64,000 nt of DNA from Microseira wollei NIES-4236 (GTDB lineage Bacteria > Cyanobacteriota > Cyanobacteriia > Cyanobacteriales > Aerosakkonemataceae), in NCBI RefSeq assembly GCF_020521235.1, contig NZ_BLAY01000006.1, forward strand, positions 28,147-92,146. The letters run 5' to 3'. Of the stretch, positions 27,759-38,083 are shown one piece after another; the stretch's first letter is position 1, and every line of letters begins with the position of its first letter. The translations under genes and the position numbers were made by a program. The notes below the pieces were generated by a model. It saw nothing but the letters and a program-made list of their open reading frames with translations. It was not told the DNA's origin and ran no database searches.

Positions 27759-27884
27759 GCTAAATTACAGTCCCTAAAGTTTAGTGAGGATTCTGTTTAT
27801 GCGCCTAAGGTTTATAAAACCCCTAAATCGTTACATTAGACTGATTTGATGAGAATTTTCATTAAGATTTTTTACGAAAGGGGG

Positions 27885-27990
27885 GAGCGAGCAGGGGAGC
27901 AGGGGAGCAGGGGAGCAGGGGAGCGGGGGAGAATGTAGATTCAAATTCCCCTGGAGCCCCTGGAACAGCTGGAGCCCCTGGAGCCCACCT
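27885..27990. repeat. Simple repeats: GGGGAGCA and CCCCTGGAGC tracts
   Basis: Upstream of ho1 and after gyrB, five or so GGGGAGCA octamers are followed by CCCTGGAGCCCC and related units, plus CACCTGCACACCTGC. Low-complexity, purine/pyrimidine-skewed sequence that may form hairpins; no gene. Confidence 0.5.
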
Positions 27991-28020
27991 GCACACCTGC
28001 TCCAGAGCCCTATCCCCCGA

Positions 28021-31000
28021 TTAGATATCCAGATCGGTGAGGTTGAGTTTGGGGCCGTAGGTTTCGATGAACTCGCGGCGGGGTTGCACTCTGTCGCCCA
28101 TCAATATCGTAAAGATTCGATCCGCTTCGGCAGCATCTTCGATCTCGACTTGCTTGAGCGTGCGCGTTTCCGGGTTCATCGTGGTTTCCCACAACTGTGC
28201 TGGCATCATTTCCCCCAATCCTTTGAACCTTTGGATGGTGTAGTTGGCATTGGGGGGAAATTCGCGCAGCTGGTTTTGCAGTTCGCGATCGCTATAGCAG
28301 TAGTAGTGAGAGCGACCCCGTTCTACTTTATACAGCGGAGGACAGGCGATGTAAATGTAGCCTTGGTCGATGAGCGCCCGTTGATACCGATAGAAGAAAG
28401 TTAACAACAGGGTACGGATGTGCGCGCCATCAACATCAGCGTCGGTATTTTTTGCTCCGACTCCACCTATGCCACAAATGAAGTTTTCATCACCCTCAAC
28501 TGAGAAATCGTAAACATAGTCACCGACTAGATCGATTTCCTCAGCAGAAACAACTTTCAACCCCATCAAATCATCGCTAATTGGCACGCAGTCCAATGAT
28601 TTCCGAGTGGGACTGGCTAGGTGCGCCTCCAGCTTGTGGGCATTCCCGTGTTGTTGCCATATGGGGCGACAGCGTTCGATCTGCTCTTTGCCACAGATCG
28701 CGATACTGTAATAGGGATGTCGGGTTTGAATGAGTGCATCAGCAGCAGTAGAAGGCTGATGGTGACTGTTTGATGCCATCAAACCTAGTTGCCCAAACAG
28801 ATAGAGCAACCCATCTTTAAGGGTTCCAGAATTGGTTGTAAACGACAAATTGTTACCACCAGTCGTGCCATCACCCAGGAAATAGCCTTCTAGGAAAGCT
28901 AGCTGTAATTCTTCACTCAGGCTGAAAACAATATCTGGCAATTGCTTTTCATGAGCAAGTTTGCCCAGTCCCCAAGCTCGGATTAAGCGTGCTGCTGCAA
29001 CGCTATGGAAGTATAGTTTGATGCCGTCACTTTCTGGATCGTTGTAGCAACGAGGTATTTCACCAAACACCTTCTCAATAGCAGTGCAGAGTTCGGGGAT
29101 GAACGGCTCATCTTTTTTGCCCAAGCTAAGGCTAACTTGATGCTGGCTCAAACTTCCCTCGGCGACGTACCAGCCCAAAAACCAGATTAATTCGCGAGTA
29201 ATGGGTAGGTAGCGATCAAAAGCTTTATCGGTATGCGCTTGCGGCACAATTTTTACATCTGCACCCATTTGCGCGAGTTCGCTGGGGGTGAAGAAATCCA
29301 ACGGTTTGTAACAGCTTACTTCCCGCCAACGGGCATTTTTGCTCGTATCATCTTGTGCCAGTCGTTCGTCAATTTTGTCGGGCAATGTTTCATAGAGGAT
29401 ATTGTCATTGCCACCAATGGCTTCCAGATAGCTGAGAAAGTCAGGCAAGGTTGGTTGGTTAATGCCACGCTCCCAGTGACTAATTGTAATTGGTTGCTTG
29501 ACGCCACAAGCATTGGCAACCTTTTTCTGAGATACTCCCAACGCCTGACGTTGATCTATCAGTTGTTGCCAATCTTCTAACTCTAATTTCACTCGCGGTT
29601 CGCTCCACAATTCTGGGCGCGTTACCTTTGCCAAAACCCGTTTACTGGCAACTTGCCGCACTTCTTCACCTTGCAGGTAAAGTCCCTCGGTTAAGCCAGC
29701 CCGGTATAATGTTGCCAGCAAATCAATTTGAGTTGGACTCACTTCTGGACGCGGAAGACGCCGACTAGCTACCAACAAATCGCCTGGTCGAACTTCGTTA
29801 CCTTTTTTGAGACGCACTTCCCCATTTTCGTAGACAAACACGCTGTGAGATGATGTCACTTTGAGCGAGCGGTTGTAGCGCGTTGTAATTTTATACATCG
29901 GCTCCTCGTGGGTGTGACGAATCACAGCTTTGAGGGGTTTGAAGCGGGTGGCGTGGGTTACGGGGTCAAAGGAGATGACGCGGTATTTTTCTGTAGTCCG
30001 ACGACCTTCAACGCAATCATCAATGAATTGACCGATGGTGACAAATTCGGTTTTGCCGGTATCGTCCGCTACCAAGGTTGGTTCATCACCAGCAACGCTC
30101 ATAATTACGATGCGGTGATAGCGCAGTTGGGAGGCATCGAATTCTTCGCCTTTGACGCCTAAACCAAGTGCTGTAATCAACGATTGGATTTCGTTATTTT
30201 TGTAGATTTTGGCGTCGTCGGTTTTCTCGATGTTCAGGATTTTACCGCGCAGGGGGAGGATGGCTTGGAAGCGGCGATCGCGTCCTTGTTTGGCGCTATT
30301 GTGGACGAATACACCACTTGCTAGGGCAAAGTTGTGGCTGTTGGGAACTTCGATGTCGTAAACGTCGTAGCGCTCTTCTACGGGTTCGATTTTAACCACG
30401 CGGTGATTGTAATTCTTGACAGCGCGCTTCGCTGCGGTGATGTCGCCGTAGAAGTAGCGATCGCAAAAGGTTTCAAATGTCAACAAAGACTTATCCCGCA
30501 AGCGGCGACGGTAGCATTGATAAAGTTCCAAATCCAGATAGCCGTGGCAACAAATTTCAACTTTTTTCAACGCCTCAATCGTCTTGCGATAGTAGGTTTT
30601 GTCTAACGCTTCCTTCCGTTTGACACGGTATTCATACGTCCATTGTTCCTTTGTCTTTTGGCGCCGCCATTCCAACAAATCCTCATCTTCCCATTGTTGC
30701 TTAGCCGCAATTGAATAAGCCTCTCGCATTTCCGGATTATTGGCAAAGTAATTCCGCACCCGTTCAGCTTGTGCTAAACGATTCGCTTCATCACTCCAAT
30801 ACTCTTGCTGCGCTTTGTCCAATAGTTCCTGATTTTGCTGGCGATAAGCTTCGTTACTCTCATAAAACTCACGCCACTTTTGAGTCATGTAGGCGTACTC
30901 TTCATCTTGCCATTGAGCTAGAGCCTGTTCTGAGAGCATTTGTCGCGTTTCCGGCTGTTGCATTCTTTCGCTCATCATGGCGCGAAATTCTTCGCTCATG

Positions 31001-32916
31001 TGAACTTGGCGACTCTTTTCTTTTACATCATGTCGGTGCAAGGTTTTCTCTAGATGCGCCCGATGCAGTGCTAAATGTTCCTCCGCCGGAAGTCGCTGAA
31101 TATTGGTCGGATTGTTGTTGCGTTTATTGAAGTCAACGTGATGGCGATGATTGCCATCCGATGCTTGATAAATTCCATGTTTTAGGTTATAAAAATCCGC
31201 CAAAAGATGAGTGTAAATCCACTTATCATTCAGGGGATTCAAAACCATTTCGTAACCGTCAAGTCCCCAGCCATTTTTATCTTTTTTGGAAATCTGGCGG
31301 TGAATTGGCATCAACGAATCTTCTGGCGTCAGCAATGCTGCTGCTTTATAGCTGCCATCTCGCAACATGAACGGGTGATCGGGGGTGCAGAACAGGGTTT
31401 CCCCGTTATCTAATGTCAGCTTGATTACTTCAGCATTTGCCTTGGTCATCCGAGCGTTAGTAATCCGCTCGATACCAATGTTTCCACTCTCGCGGATGGT
31501 GTAGCAAAAGTGTTCTTTCCCTTCTGCTTGTTCGTCAACTATCTCTTTGATAGTTTTTTCTGAACCATCAGATAGCAAAATATAAGTCGAACTTATAAAA
31601 CATCCGCCGGCCGAATCGCCTTCAACTAGAAATATCTCGGATTCAGAGGGATCTCGGGTGCTGCAATCGGCTAATTTACCGGGTAAAGGAGAGGATTCTA
31701 AAACCGATTTGCGGCGGACTAAATCCCTGGCGCGACGGGCAGCTTCGGCGGCTTTAAATGCCTGAACTGCTTTTTCGATAATGGCGTCTGCTACTGCTGG
31801 GTGAAAGTCCAAGTATTCGGTGAGAATTTCGCCTACTAGAGAGTCAACAATTCCTCGAACTTCGGTGTTACCGAGTTTGGTTTTGGTTTGACCTTCAAAT
31901 TCTGGGTTGGGGACTTTGACGGAAATGACGCCGGTTAAGCCTTCGCGGACGTTTTCGCCAGCGAGGTTGGCTTCGGATTCTTTAATTTTATTGCGCTTGC
32001 GAGCGATCGCATTCAACGTCCGCGTCAGCACCGCCTTCAACCCTTCCAGGTGCGTCCCGCCATCCACAGTGCGGATGTTATTGGCAAAACCCAATAAATT
32101 ATCCGTATAAGCATCAGAAGACCACTGCAACGCCACTTCCACTTGGACGTTGTTGCGTTCTCCCTGCACGTAGATAATTTCCTCATGCAGCTGTTGCTTA
32201 TCCCGGTTCATGTAAGCAACGTATTCCCGAATCCCGCCTTTGTATTCGTAGATTTCGACTTTGGGGGTATTGCTTTTGAGTAATTCGATGCGGTTATCGG
32301 TAAATGTAATTTTGACCCCAGCATTGAGGAAAGCCAACTCCCGCAGGCGTCCTGCCAGAATCATATAATCGAATTCTCTACCTGTGGTAAAGATTTCCCC
32401 ATCGGGAACGAAGGTTACCGATGTCCCCGTGCGGGCTTCTTTAATCGGGTTAGCTTGTAATTCCGTAATTGGGATGCCCCTTTCGTAGCGCTGCTTGTGA
32501 ACCTTCTTATCCCGCCAAACGGTAACTTCTACCCATTCGGAGAGGGCGTTTACCACCGAAACGCCTACACCGTGCAGCCCTCCAGAAACCTTATAGCCGC
32601 CGCCCCCAAACTTACCGCCTGCACCCAGAATCGTCAACACCGTTTCCAGTGCCGATTTGCCAGTGCGGGGATGAATATCTGTAGGGATTCCCCGCCCGTC
32701 ATCGGTTACCGTTACCGAACCATCGGCGTTGAGGTCAACTTCGATGTGGGTGCAGTAGCCAGCCAGCGCCTCATCGATCGAATTGTCCACTACCTCGTAA
32801 ACTAGATGGTGGAGTCCTCTTGGCCCGGTAGAACCAATGTACATTCCCGGACGTTTCCGAACGTGTTCAAGATTTTCCAGAACTTGAATGTCATCGGCGC
32901 TGTAACTACTCGTCAT
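28021..32916 (-). CDS. gyrB: DNA gyrase subunit B precursor with two inteins
   Basis: ATPase subunit of DNA gyrase. The 1631-residue precursor keeps a full GyrB of about 645 residues after removal of two inteins. GHKL ATPase domain with [21 protein letters not shown] and [15 protein letters not shown], transducer QTKTKLGN, and TOPRIM domain EGDSAGG...[19 protein letters not shown], split by the inteins. The C-terminal GyrB part ends [10 protein letters not shown]. The start at 32916 ([13 protein letters not shown]) matches GyrB; the frame is open 22 codons further up, but that part is not conserved. Both inteins sit at catalytic TOPRIM sites, so splicing is required for activity. Confidence 0.95.
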   Translation of the reverse strand: MTSSYSADDIQVLENLEHVRKRPGMYIGSTGPRGLHHLVYEVVDNSIDEALAGYCTHIEVDLNADGSVTVTDDGRGIPTDIHPRTGKSALETVLTILGAGGKFGGGGYKVSGGLHGVGVSVVNALSEWVEVTVWRDKKVHKQRYERGIPITELQANPIKEARTGTSVTFVPDGEIFTTGREFDYMILAGRLRELAFLNAGVKITFTDNRIELLKSNTPKVEIYEYKGGIREYVAYMNRDKQQLHEEIIYVQGERNNVQVEVALQWSSDAYTDNLLGFANNIRTVDGGTHLEGLKAVLTRTLNAIARKRNKIKESEANLAGENVREGLTGVISVKVPNPEFEGQTKTKLGNTEVRGIVDSLVGEILTEYLDFHPAVADAIIEKAVQAFKAAEAARRARDLVRRKSVLESSPLPGKLADCSTRDPSESEIFLVEGDSAGGCFISSTYILLSDGSEKTIKEIVDEQAEGKEHFCYTIRESGNIGIERITNARMTKANAEVIKLTLDNGETLFCTPDHPFMLRDGSYKAAALLTPEDSLMPIHRQISKKDKNGWGLDGYEMVLNPLNDKWIYTHLLADFYNLKHGIYQASDGNHRHHVDFNKRNNNPTNIQRLPAEEHLALHRAHLEKTLHRHDVKEKSRQVHMSEEFRAMMSERMQQPETRQMLSEQALAQWQDEEYAYMTQKWREFYESNEAYRQQNQELLDKAQQEYWSDEANRLAQAERVRNYFANNPEMREAYSIAAKQQWEDEDLLEWRRQKTKEQWTYEYRVKRKEALDKTYYRKTIEALKKVEICCHGYLDLELYQCYRRRLRDKSLLTFETFCDRYFYGDITAAKRAVKNYNHRVVKIEPVEERYDVYDIEVPNSHNFALASGVFVHNSAKQGRDRRFQAILPLRGKILNIEKTDDAKIYKNNEIQSLITALGLGVKGEEFDASQLRYHRIVIMSVAGDEPTLVADDTGKTEFVTIGQFIDDCVEGRRTTEKYRVISFDPVTHATRFKPLKAVIRHTHEEPMYKITTRYNRSLKVTSSHSVFVYENGEVRLKKGNEVRPGDLLVASRRLPRPEVSPTQIDLLATLYRAGLTEGLYLQGEEVRQVASKRVLAKVTRPELWSEPRVKLELEDWQQLIDQRQALGVSQKKVANACGVKQPITISHWERGINQPTLPDFLSYLEAIGGNDNILYETLPDKIDERLAQDDTSKNARWREVSCYKPLDFFTPSELAQMGADVKIVPQAHTDKAFDRYLPITRELIWFLGWYVAEGSLSQHQVSLSLGKKDEPFIPELCTAIEKVFGEIPRCYNDPESDGIKLYFHSVAAARLIRAWGLGKLAHEKQLPDIVFSLSEELQLAFLEGYFLGDGTTGGNNLSFTTNSGTLKDGLLYLFGQLGLMASNSHHQPSTAADALIQTRHPYYSIAICGKEQIERCRPIWQQHGNAHKLEAHLASPTRKSLDCVPISDDLMGLKVVSAEEIDLVGDYVYDFSVEGDENFICGIGGVGAKNTDADVDGAHIRTLLLTFFYRYQRALIDQGYIYIACPPLYKVERGRSHYYCYSDRELQNQLREFPPNANYTIQRFKGLGEMMPAQLWETTMNPETRTLKQVEIEDAAEADRIFTILMGDRVQPRREFIETYGPKLNLTDLDI
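28447..30099 (-). other. GyrB intein 2 (Ser1...Lys-Asn | Thr), LAGLIDADG plus XRE-type HTH
   Basis: Residues 940-1490 of the precursor (551 residues), inserted between RYHRIVIM and TDADVDGAH. It begins [19 protein letters not shown], has block B TSSHSVFV and ends [12 protein letters not shown]. The usual His before the terminal Asn is Lys here. Two LAGLIDADG helices are visible (LGWYVAEGS near 1247-1255 and [10 protein letters not shown] near 1341-1350). An XRE-like helix-turn-helix ([20 protein letters not shown]) lies upstream of them at about 1121-1168. The two inteins are of different endonuclease classes, so they arrived separately. Confidence 0.92.
30298..31602 (-). other. GyrB intein 1 (Cys1...His-Asn | Ser), HNH-containing
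   Basis: Residues 439-873 of the precursor (435 residues), inserted after EGDSAGG and before [11 protein letters not shown]. It begins [17 protein letters not shown], has the block B TPDHPFML, block [15 protein letters not shown] and ends GVFVHN, with Ser as the +1 extein residue. The middle has an HNH homing-endonuclease motif ([18 protein letters not shown]) followed by a run of NUMOD-like helical repeats rich in W-DEE and Q/E. The catalytic splicing residues are intact, so this one should splice. Confidence 0.92.
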
Positions 32917-33194
32917 AATAAGGACTTCTCCAATAGAGCCTTTTCTCCGCCCAGAGGCGTCATAAAGGAAAAAACACTCCAAAATTGTAACACAAAAGGC
33001 TTATAGGCGGCTCTAGGCCATTATAGATGATTATTTATCTGGGGGATATACCCTTTTCAAGGGTGGCAGTGGTGCAGGTGGGCAGAGGGGCAGGTGGGTA
33101 CAGGAGAATTTGAATCTATATTCTCGCCATCTCACCATCTCGCCATCTCCTGTGCTCACCTGCTTACCTGCTCACTTGCTCAATTTCATCACCT

Positions 33195-34109
33195 ATGACC
33201 CATGACCCACTTATAGTTATCTGCGGTGCTACGGCTACGGGGAAGTCGGGGCTGGCTTTGGATATCGCTCAAAGACTCAATTCTGTTATTATTAGTGCTG
33301 ACTCGCGGCAGGTTTATCGGGAGTTTGATATTGGCACGGCTAAACCCACACCTGCCGAACAACAGAGAGTATCGCACTATTTGATTGATATCTGCAATCC
33401 CACAGAAACTTTAACGGTTGCAGATTACCAGCAGCAAGCTCAAAAATTAATTGCCCAGTTTCACGAAAGGGGATGCATTCCTTTATTGGTGGGAGGGACT
33501 GGTTTATATATTAAATCAGTCGTGCGGGGGATGAAAATTCCCAGGGTGGCGCCCCAGAAAGAATTGCGCTCGCAACTCGAATCCCTCGGTCAAAATCAAG
33601 TTTACGCCTTGCTGCAACAAGTCGATTCCGCCGCCGCTCAAAAAATTCATCCCAACGATCCCGTAAGGACATTACGCGCTTTAGAGGTGTATTATGTCAC
33701 AGGAATTCCCATTTCCCAACAGCAAGGTGAAAATCCCCCCACTTATCCTATTTTACAACTTGGCTTAGATTGCGATTCGTCTCATCTTTTAAAACGCATT
33801 GAACAACGAACCGCAAAAATGCTAAAAGATGGTTTAGTAGCTGAGGTAGAATTGCTGTGCCAAAAATATGGTATGGATTTACCTTTACTCGATACTCTAG
33901 GCTATCGAGAAATCAAACAATATCTAGCGGGAGAGGTTTCCCTATCTGAAGCGAAAGATTTAACTGTTTTGCACACAAGACAATTTGCCAAGCGACAGCG
34001 CACCTGGTTTAAAGCTGATGCTGAAATTGAATGGTTTGACGCCGACCAACCAGATTTGTTAGAAAAAGTGTGGAACAGAATCCAAAAATTTATTGGGAGT
34101 ATTCGATAG
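33195..34109 (+). CDS. miaA: tRNA dimethylallyltransferase MiaA
   Basis: Adds a dimethylallyl group to A37 of tRNAs reading UNN codons. 304 residues. P-loop GATATGKSGLA near the N-terminus, DSRQVYREFDIGTAKPT, the GGTGLYIKSVVRG motif, and the C-terminal QFAKRQRTWFK. Length and start are normal. It is divergent from gyrB, 278 bp away, with pyrimidine-rich CACCTGC-type tracts (33060-33180) just before it. Confidence 0.96.
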   Translation: MTHDPLIVICGATATGKSGLALDIAQRLNSVIISADSRQVYREFDIGTAKPTPAEQQRVSHYLIDICNPTETLTVADYQQQAQKLIAQFHERGCIPLLVGGTGLYIKSVVRGMKIPRVAPQKELRSQLESLGQNQVYALLQQVDSAAAQKIHPNDPVRTLRALEVYYVTGIPISQQQGENPPTYPILQLGLDCDSSHLLKRIEQRTAKMLKDGLVAEVELLCQKYGMDLPLLDTLGYREIKQYLAGEVSLSEAKDLTVLHTRQFAKRQRTWFKADAEIEWFDADQPDLLEKVWNRIQKFIGSIR

Positions 34110-34524
34110 TTTTATGCAACCAGAAAATGCCGTGGATATAATTTACCAATAAGCCTTAGCCTTGCACCAGCAACAGCAATTTGATGCCGCCGAGCCAAAA
34201 TATCAATAATATTTACGTTGGCGGAGCGTTATCGCTGAATCATGGATCAATTTAGGCATTTTTTAGGCTCGAACTAGCTAGGCTCAAAATGCTGATTCAG
34301 CAATTTTAAAATCTTTAGATTTGGATGCCAATGCAACCGGGTATTATGTACTAGGACTTGTTGAGAAAGATTGGATAACGAGGCTGAGGCGATAGCAGCT
34401 TATCAAGATGCGATCGCTCTCGATTCAAACTTGGTCGATGCTGATAATAATTTGGGATTAATTTTAGCAAAGAATGGCGAAATAACTGAAGCTGAAACTG
34501 TTTATCGTCAGGGAATATCAGTCA

Positions 34525-34629
34525 GATCATGTCCGTTTGATTACCCATAGTTAGGACTGACGCTCTGACGCTAAGGACACTCTGACGCTCTGAGTTTTAA
34601 TTATGGGTGAAAAGCCTGACATCATATCA
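34525..34629. mobile_element. MITE-like element B inside the glycosyltransferase pseudogene
   Basis: Begins GATCATGTCCGTTTGATTAC and ends CCTGACATCATATC, inverted ends of the same TIR family as element A (mutated). The left part, ACCCATAGTTAGGA, is the reverse complement of the right part of element D (49853-49956), so B and D are the same subfamily in opposite orientation. The middle has repeated CTCTGACGCT units. Confidence 0.7.
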
Positions 34630-34800
34630 ATCCCAGTCACTGGGGTAGCTTGGTTAATTTGGGCAATTTGTTACTATAACAGGCGCAAGTTGAACAAGCA
34701 ATTGAGCAGGAATGCAAAATTTAATTCAGCAAACCTCGCTCACAACCCCTGAAAGTAAAAACAATGCTTTGACAGGGATAGTTTGTGCTACAACATTTCA

Positions 34801-34940
34801 GATCATGTCCGCGAGAGATCGCTGTATGGATGGCTAATTGCTAATTGCAAGCTTGCTAATTGCGAGCTTGTCAATTGCCTCCAGAGCAGCCAGGGATTAG
34901 CTATTACCAGTTACACAACCGTTGCTACCTGACATGATAT
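34801..34940. mobile_element. MITE-like element C inside the same pseudogene
   Basis: Begins GATCATGTCCGCG and ends CTACCTGACATGATAT. Between are several GCTAATTGC heptamers, so an STRR tract sits inside the element. It separates the TPR part from the OGT catalytic part. Confidence 0.65.
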
Positions 34941-36012
34941 TATTTAGGGCATCCAGGACTTACAGATACTTTCACGCAACAGTGCCGAAACTACAGCGAT
35001 GTATTTCATCAAATTACTGGCAATCTGTCAGCCGTCTGTCAAAAGATAATTGCCGAGGAATTACACATCCTAGTATTTCCAGAAATCGGCATGGAAGCTC
35101 GAACGGTAAAAATGGCTGGGTTGCGTTTAGCCCCCGTTCAATGCAAGGCTTGGGGACATCCAGTAACTTCGGGCATAGCAACAATTGACTATTTTTTATC
35201 CAGCGAGTTGCTCGACCCGAAAAATGCTCAATAACATTATTATGAAAGATTGATTCGCTTACCGAATATTGGCGTAGCCTATCCCAAACCAGAAGATATT
35301 CCCACGAGTAAAAAGAGTAGGGCAGATTTTGGGTTACCCGATGATGTAGTTATTTATTTGTGTTGCCAAGCACCGTTTAAATATCTGCCTCAGCCAGATT
35401 ATATTTTTGCTGAAATTGTCCGTCGCTTTCCTCAAGCCAGGTTTCTATTTTTGCGGAAAAATTTGCTGTAAAAACGACTGGATCAAGCAGGGGATCAGGT
35501 AGGGCTGAAAAGCCAAGATTACTGCCTAGTTCTCAGCATGACGAAACGAATTGAATAGCTGAAAATTAATTGACTTTCAGATGGGTTTTTGGATGCATTA
35601 AGTTGGTCGGGGGGAAATACATCACTAGAAGCGATCGCTTGTAATTTACCCATTGTTACTTGTCCCGGAGAATTCATGGAAGGGCGTCACGCCTACGCCT
35701 TTCTAAAAATGTTGGGCGTCACCGATACAATTGCTCAAAACGAAGCTGAATATACAGACATTGCCGTCAAATTGGGTTTAGATCCAACTTGGCTACGCCA
35801 GATTGCAGAACGAATCAAAGCAGGTCACGATTATCTATCTTTATGACGACAAAGCTTGCGTGGAAGCACTTGAAGCTTTTTATCAACAAGTTGTGCAAGC
35901 GCATCCCAAGCAAAATTAGAAGGTAGTTTTGGCAACTAGAGATCTATGCATAGTTTCGAGTAATCAGTTATCATGCGTTGAGCAAGATGCTTTGCTACAT
36001 TGCACGAAGTTC

Positions 36013-38016
36013 ATGCTCGGACAAACACTGCGCGATCGCTACCATATCATTGGGCAGCTCAAAAGTGGGGGGTTTGGCGAGACGTATCTAGCTGAAGATA
36101 GAGATCTCCCCGGTAATCCCCTCTGTGTCGTTAAGCAACTCAAACCGAAAGATGCAGATCCTTCGGTATTGCAGACAGCGAGACGTTTATTTGACAGGGA
36201 GGCCCAAGTATTGTACCGTTTGGGCTCGCACGATCGCATTCCCCAACTGTTTGCTCACTTTGAGGAAAACCAGGAATTTTATTTGGTACAAGAATTCATT
36301 GATGGTGACGATCTCGGCGTCGAATTCGCCAATTTTACCAGCGGCGAGGGGTGTATGACAGAACCAGAAGCGATTGCACTATTACAGGATGTCCTAGAAA
36401 CCCTGGTTTTTGTCCACCAACAAAATGTGATTCACCGCGATATTAAGCCATCAAATTTAATCCGACGCCGCGTTGATGGCAAGTTAATCTTAATTGACTT
36501 TGGCGCGGTAAAAGAAATTAATACCCTGGTAGCGAATCCCCAGGGGGAAACAAGTTGTACGATTTTGGTAGGCTCCCCTGGTTATATGCCAAACGAACAA
36601 CAGGGAGGAAAACCGCGTTTTAACAGCGATATCTACGGTTTGGGAATAACGACAATCCAGGGATTAACAGGAATCGTACCAGAGCAATTCCAGGAAGATA
36701 CCCAAACAGGGGAAATTATCTGGCGCCAATATGCCCAAGTTAGCGAAGTCTTTGCAGCAATTTTAGACCGAATGGTGCGATCGCACTTTCGAGATCGCTA
36801 CCAATCAGCGAGCGAAGTACTCAACGATTTGCGTTCCTTACAAAATTTTACGGCGGCTGAGACGCAATACTTTGTCCTGTCAAAATTGCGACAACAGCAA
36901 TTTGTTAAGTCACCGCAGTTGTTGATTATTCTGGTAACCGTTATGGTGACCTTGGGATTATCCCAGCTTTTACACTCTACACCAAAAGAGGAACCGAGTT
37001 TCCCCGCCCCAGTCAATACTCCCACGCCAACACCTGCCGTACCCGAAGCCGTTGAATTATTTAATCAAGGCAGTACCTTAGTTGAATTGCGGCGGTATGA
37101 TGAAGCGATCGCCCTCATAGACAAAGTCTTGCAACTTCAGCCAAACTACCCCCAAGCTTGGGTAAAACGCGGCGAGGCGCTGTTGGAATTGCAAAAAAAT
37201 GACGAAGCACTCAAAGCTTTTGAAGAAGCGCTTAAACTCAAGTCAGATTATGCACCCGCTTGGTATGGTCGCAGCAAGGTGCTAGATAAATTGCAACGTA
37301 ATGAAGAAGCATTAGCAGCTGTAACTAAAGCAGTGCAAATTCAACCCGATGACGCCACGGCGTGGTACTTTCAGGGCGAGTTACTGGATAAACTGCAACG
37401 CCATGAAGAAGCTCTAGCAGCTTTAAATCAAGCCGTTCAAATTAAACCAGATGACGCCCTTGCGTGGTATCAGAGAGGCGCGGTGTTAAATAAACTACAG
37501 CGCTACGATGATGCCTTGATATCGCTTGGGGAAGCAGTGCAACATAAACCAGCATATGCAGAAGCTTGGAGGCAAAAGGGCGAAGTGCTGCGACAATTGC
37601 AGAGATATGAGGCAGCAGTATCATCCTTAGATAAAGCGCTACAACTCGATCCCAACTCGCCTTATGCTTGGGAAGAACGGGGTCAAGTTCTGGGACACTT
37701 AAAACGGTACGATGAAGCACTAGCCGCGTTAGACAAAGCCGTTGGGATTAAACAAGACTACGCCGATGCTTGGTATAACCGAGGAACGATTCTAGAACAG
37801 ATGCGGCGATATGAGGAAGCAATAGGCGCATTTGACAGAGCGGCGCAGATTAAGCCAGACTACTCTCAAGCTTGGTATCGCCGGGGTGCAGTGTTAGAGA
37901 AAATGAGAAAATATGAGGAAGCGATCGCCGCCTACGACAAAGCCATTCAAATTTGGCCCGCCAATACTGAAGCCATCGAGAACCGCAAGCGACTGCTGGG
38001 AAAATTAAAACGCTAA
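36013..38016 (+). CDS. Ser/Thr protein kinase with C-terminal TPR domain
   Basis: 667 residues from the ATG at 36013, which matches the usual MLGQTLRDRYHII start; a TTG at 35929 would add 28 unconserved residues. Kinase domain about 10-275: LKSGGFGETYLAED, Lys41 (VVKQL), HRDIKPSNL at 141-149, DFG at 162-164, GSPGYMPNEQ. A transmembrane helix at about 303-320 and a Pro/Thr-rich linker (PAPVNTPTPTPAVPEA) lead to about nine TPR units of 34 residues (about 346-660), each with the W/Y-Y-A-P pattern (AWYxRGxxLxxLxRYEEA). The TPR array lies across the membrane or on a partner-binding face. It starts just after the pseudogene. Confidence 0.93.
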   Translation: MLGQTLRDRYHIIGQLKSGGFGETYLAEDRDLPGNPLCVVKQLKPKDADPSVLQTARRLFDREAQVLYRLGSHDRIPQLFAHFEENQEFYLVQEFIDGDDLGVEFANFTSGEGCMTEPEAIALLQDVLETLVFVHQQNVIHRDIKPSNLIRRRVDGKLILIDFGAVKEINTLVANPQGETSCTILVGSPGYMPNEQQGGKPRFNSDIYGLGITTIQGLTGIVPEQFQEDTQTGEIIWRQYAQVSEVFAAILDRMVRSHFRDRYQSASEVLNDLRSLQNFTAAETQYFVLSKLRQQQFVKSPQLLIILVTVMVTLGLSQLLHSTPKEEPSFPAPVNTPTPTPAVPEAVELFNQGSTLVELRRYDEAIALIDKVLQLQPNYPQAWVKRGEALLELQKNDEALKAFEEALKLKSDYAPAWYGRSKVLDKLQRNEEALAAVTKAVQIQPDDATAWYFQGELLDKLQRHEEALAALNQAVQIKPDDALAWYQRGAVLNKLQRYDDALISLGEAVQHKPAYAEAWRQKGEVLRQLQRYEAAVSSLDKALQLDPNSPYAWEERGQVLGHLKRYDEALAALDKAVGIKQDYADAWYNRGTILEQMRRYEEAIGAFDRAAQIKPDYSQAWYRRGAVLEKMRKYEEAIAAYDKAIQIWPANTEAIENRKRLLGKLKR

Positions 38017-38083
38017 CAACCAATCTATTTTAAATTAATTTTTGTCACAATATTCTTTAGACTCAACCTGCAACAAACCACCC

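Larger units (their letters stand above)
34114..35919 (+). pseudogene. Broken TPR/O-GlcNAc-transferase (SPINDLY-like) glycosyltransferase
   Basis: Pieces in three frames match one protein: MQPENAVDIIYQ-stop-ALALHQQQQFDAAE (TPR, from 34114), TPR-like NLGLILAKNGEI..TVYRQGI, then the OGT catalytic half: AVCQKIIAEELHILVFPEIGM, LRLAPVQCKAWGHPVTSG, RLPNIGVAYPKPEDIP, IYLCCQAPFKYLPQPDYIF, LDALSWSGGNTSLEAIACNLPIVTCPGE, and DDKACVEALEAFYQQVVQ ending at 35919. At least eight stops or frameshifts separate them. Two MITE-like units (34525-34629 and 34801-34940) lie inside the region, within the TPR/catalytic joint. Intact relatives are large TPR glycosyltransferases; this one is dead. Confidence 0.88.

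Noticed and set aside
35929..36012. TTG start extending the kinase-TPR protein by 28 residues
   Set aside because: Added residues do not resemble kinase N-termini; ATG at 36013 gives the standard start.
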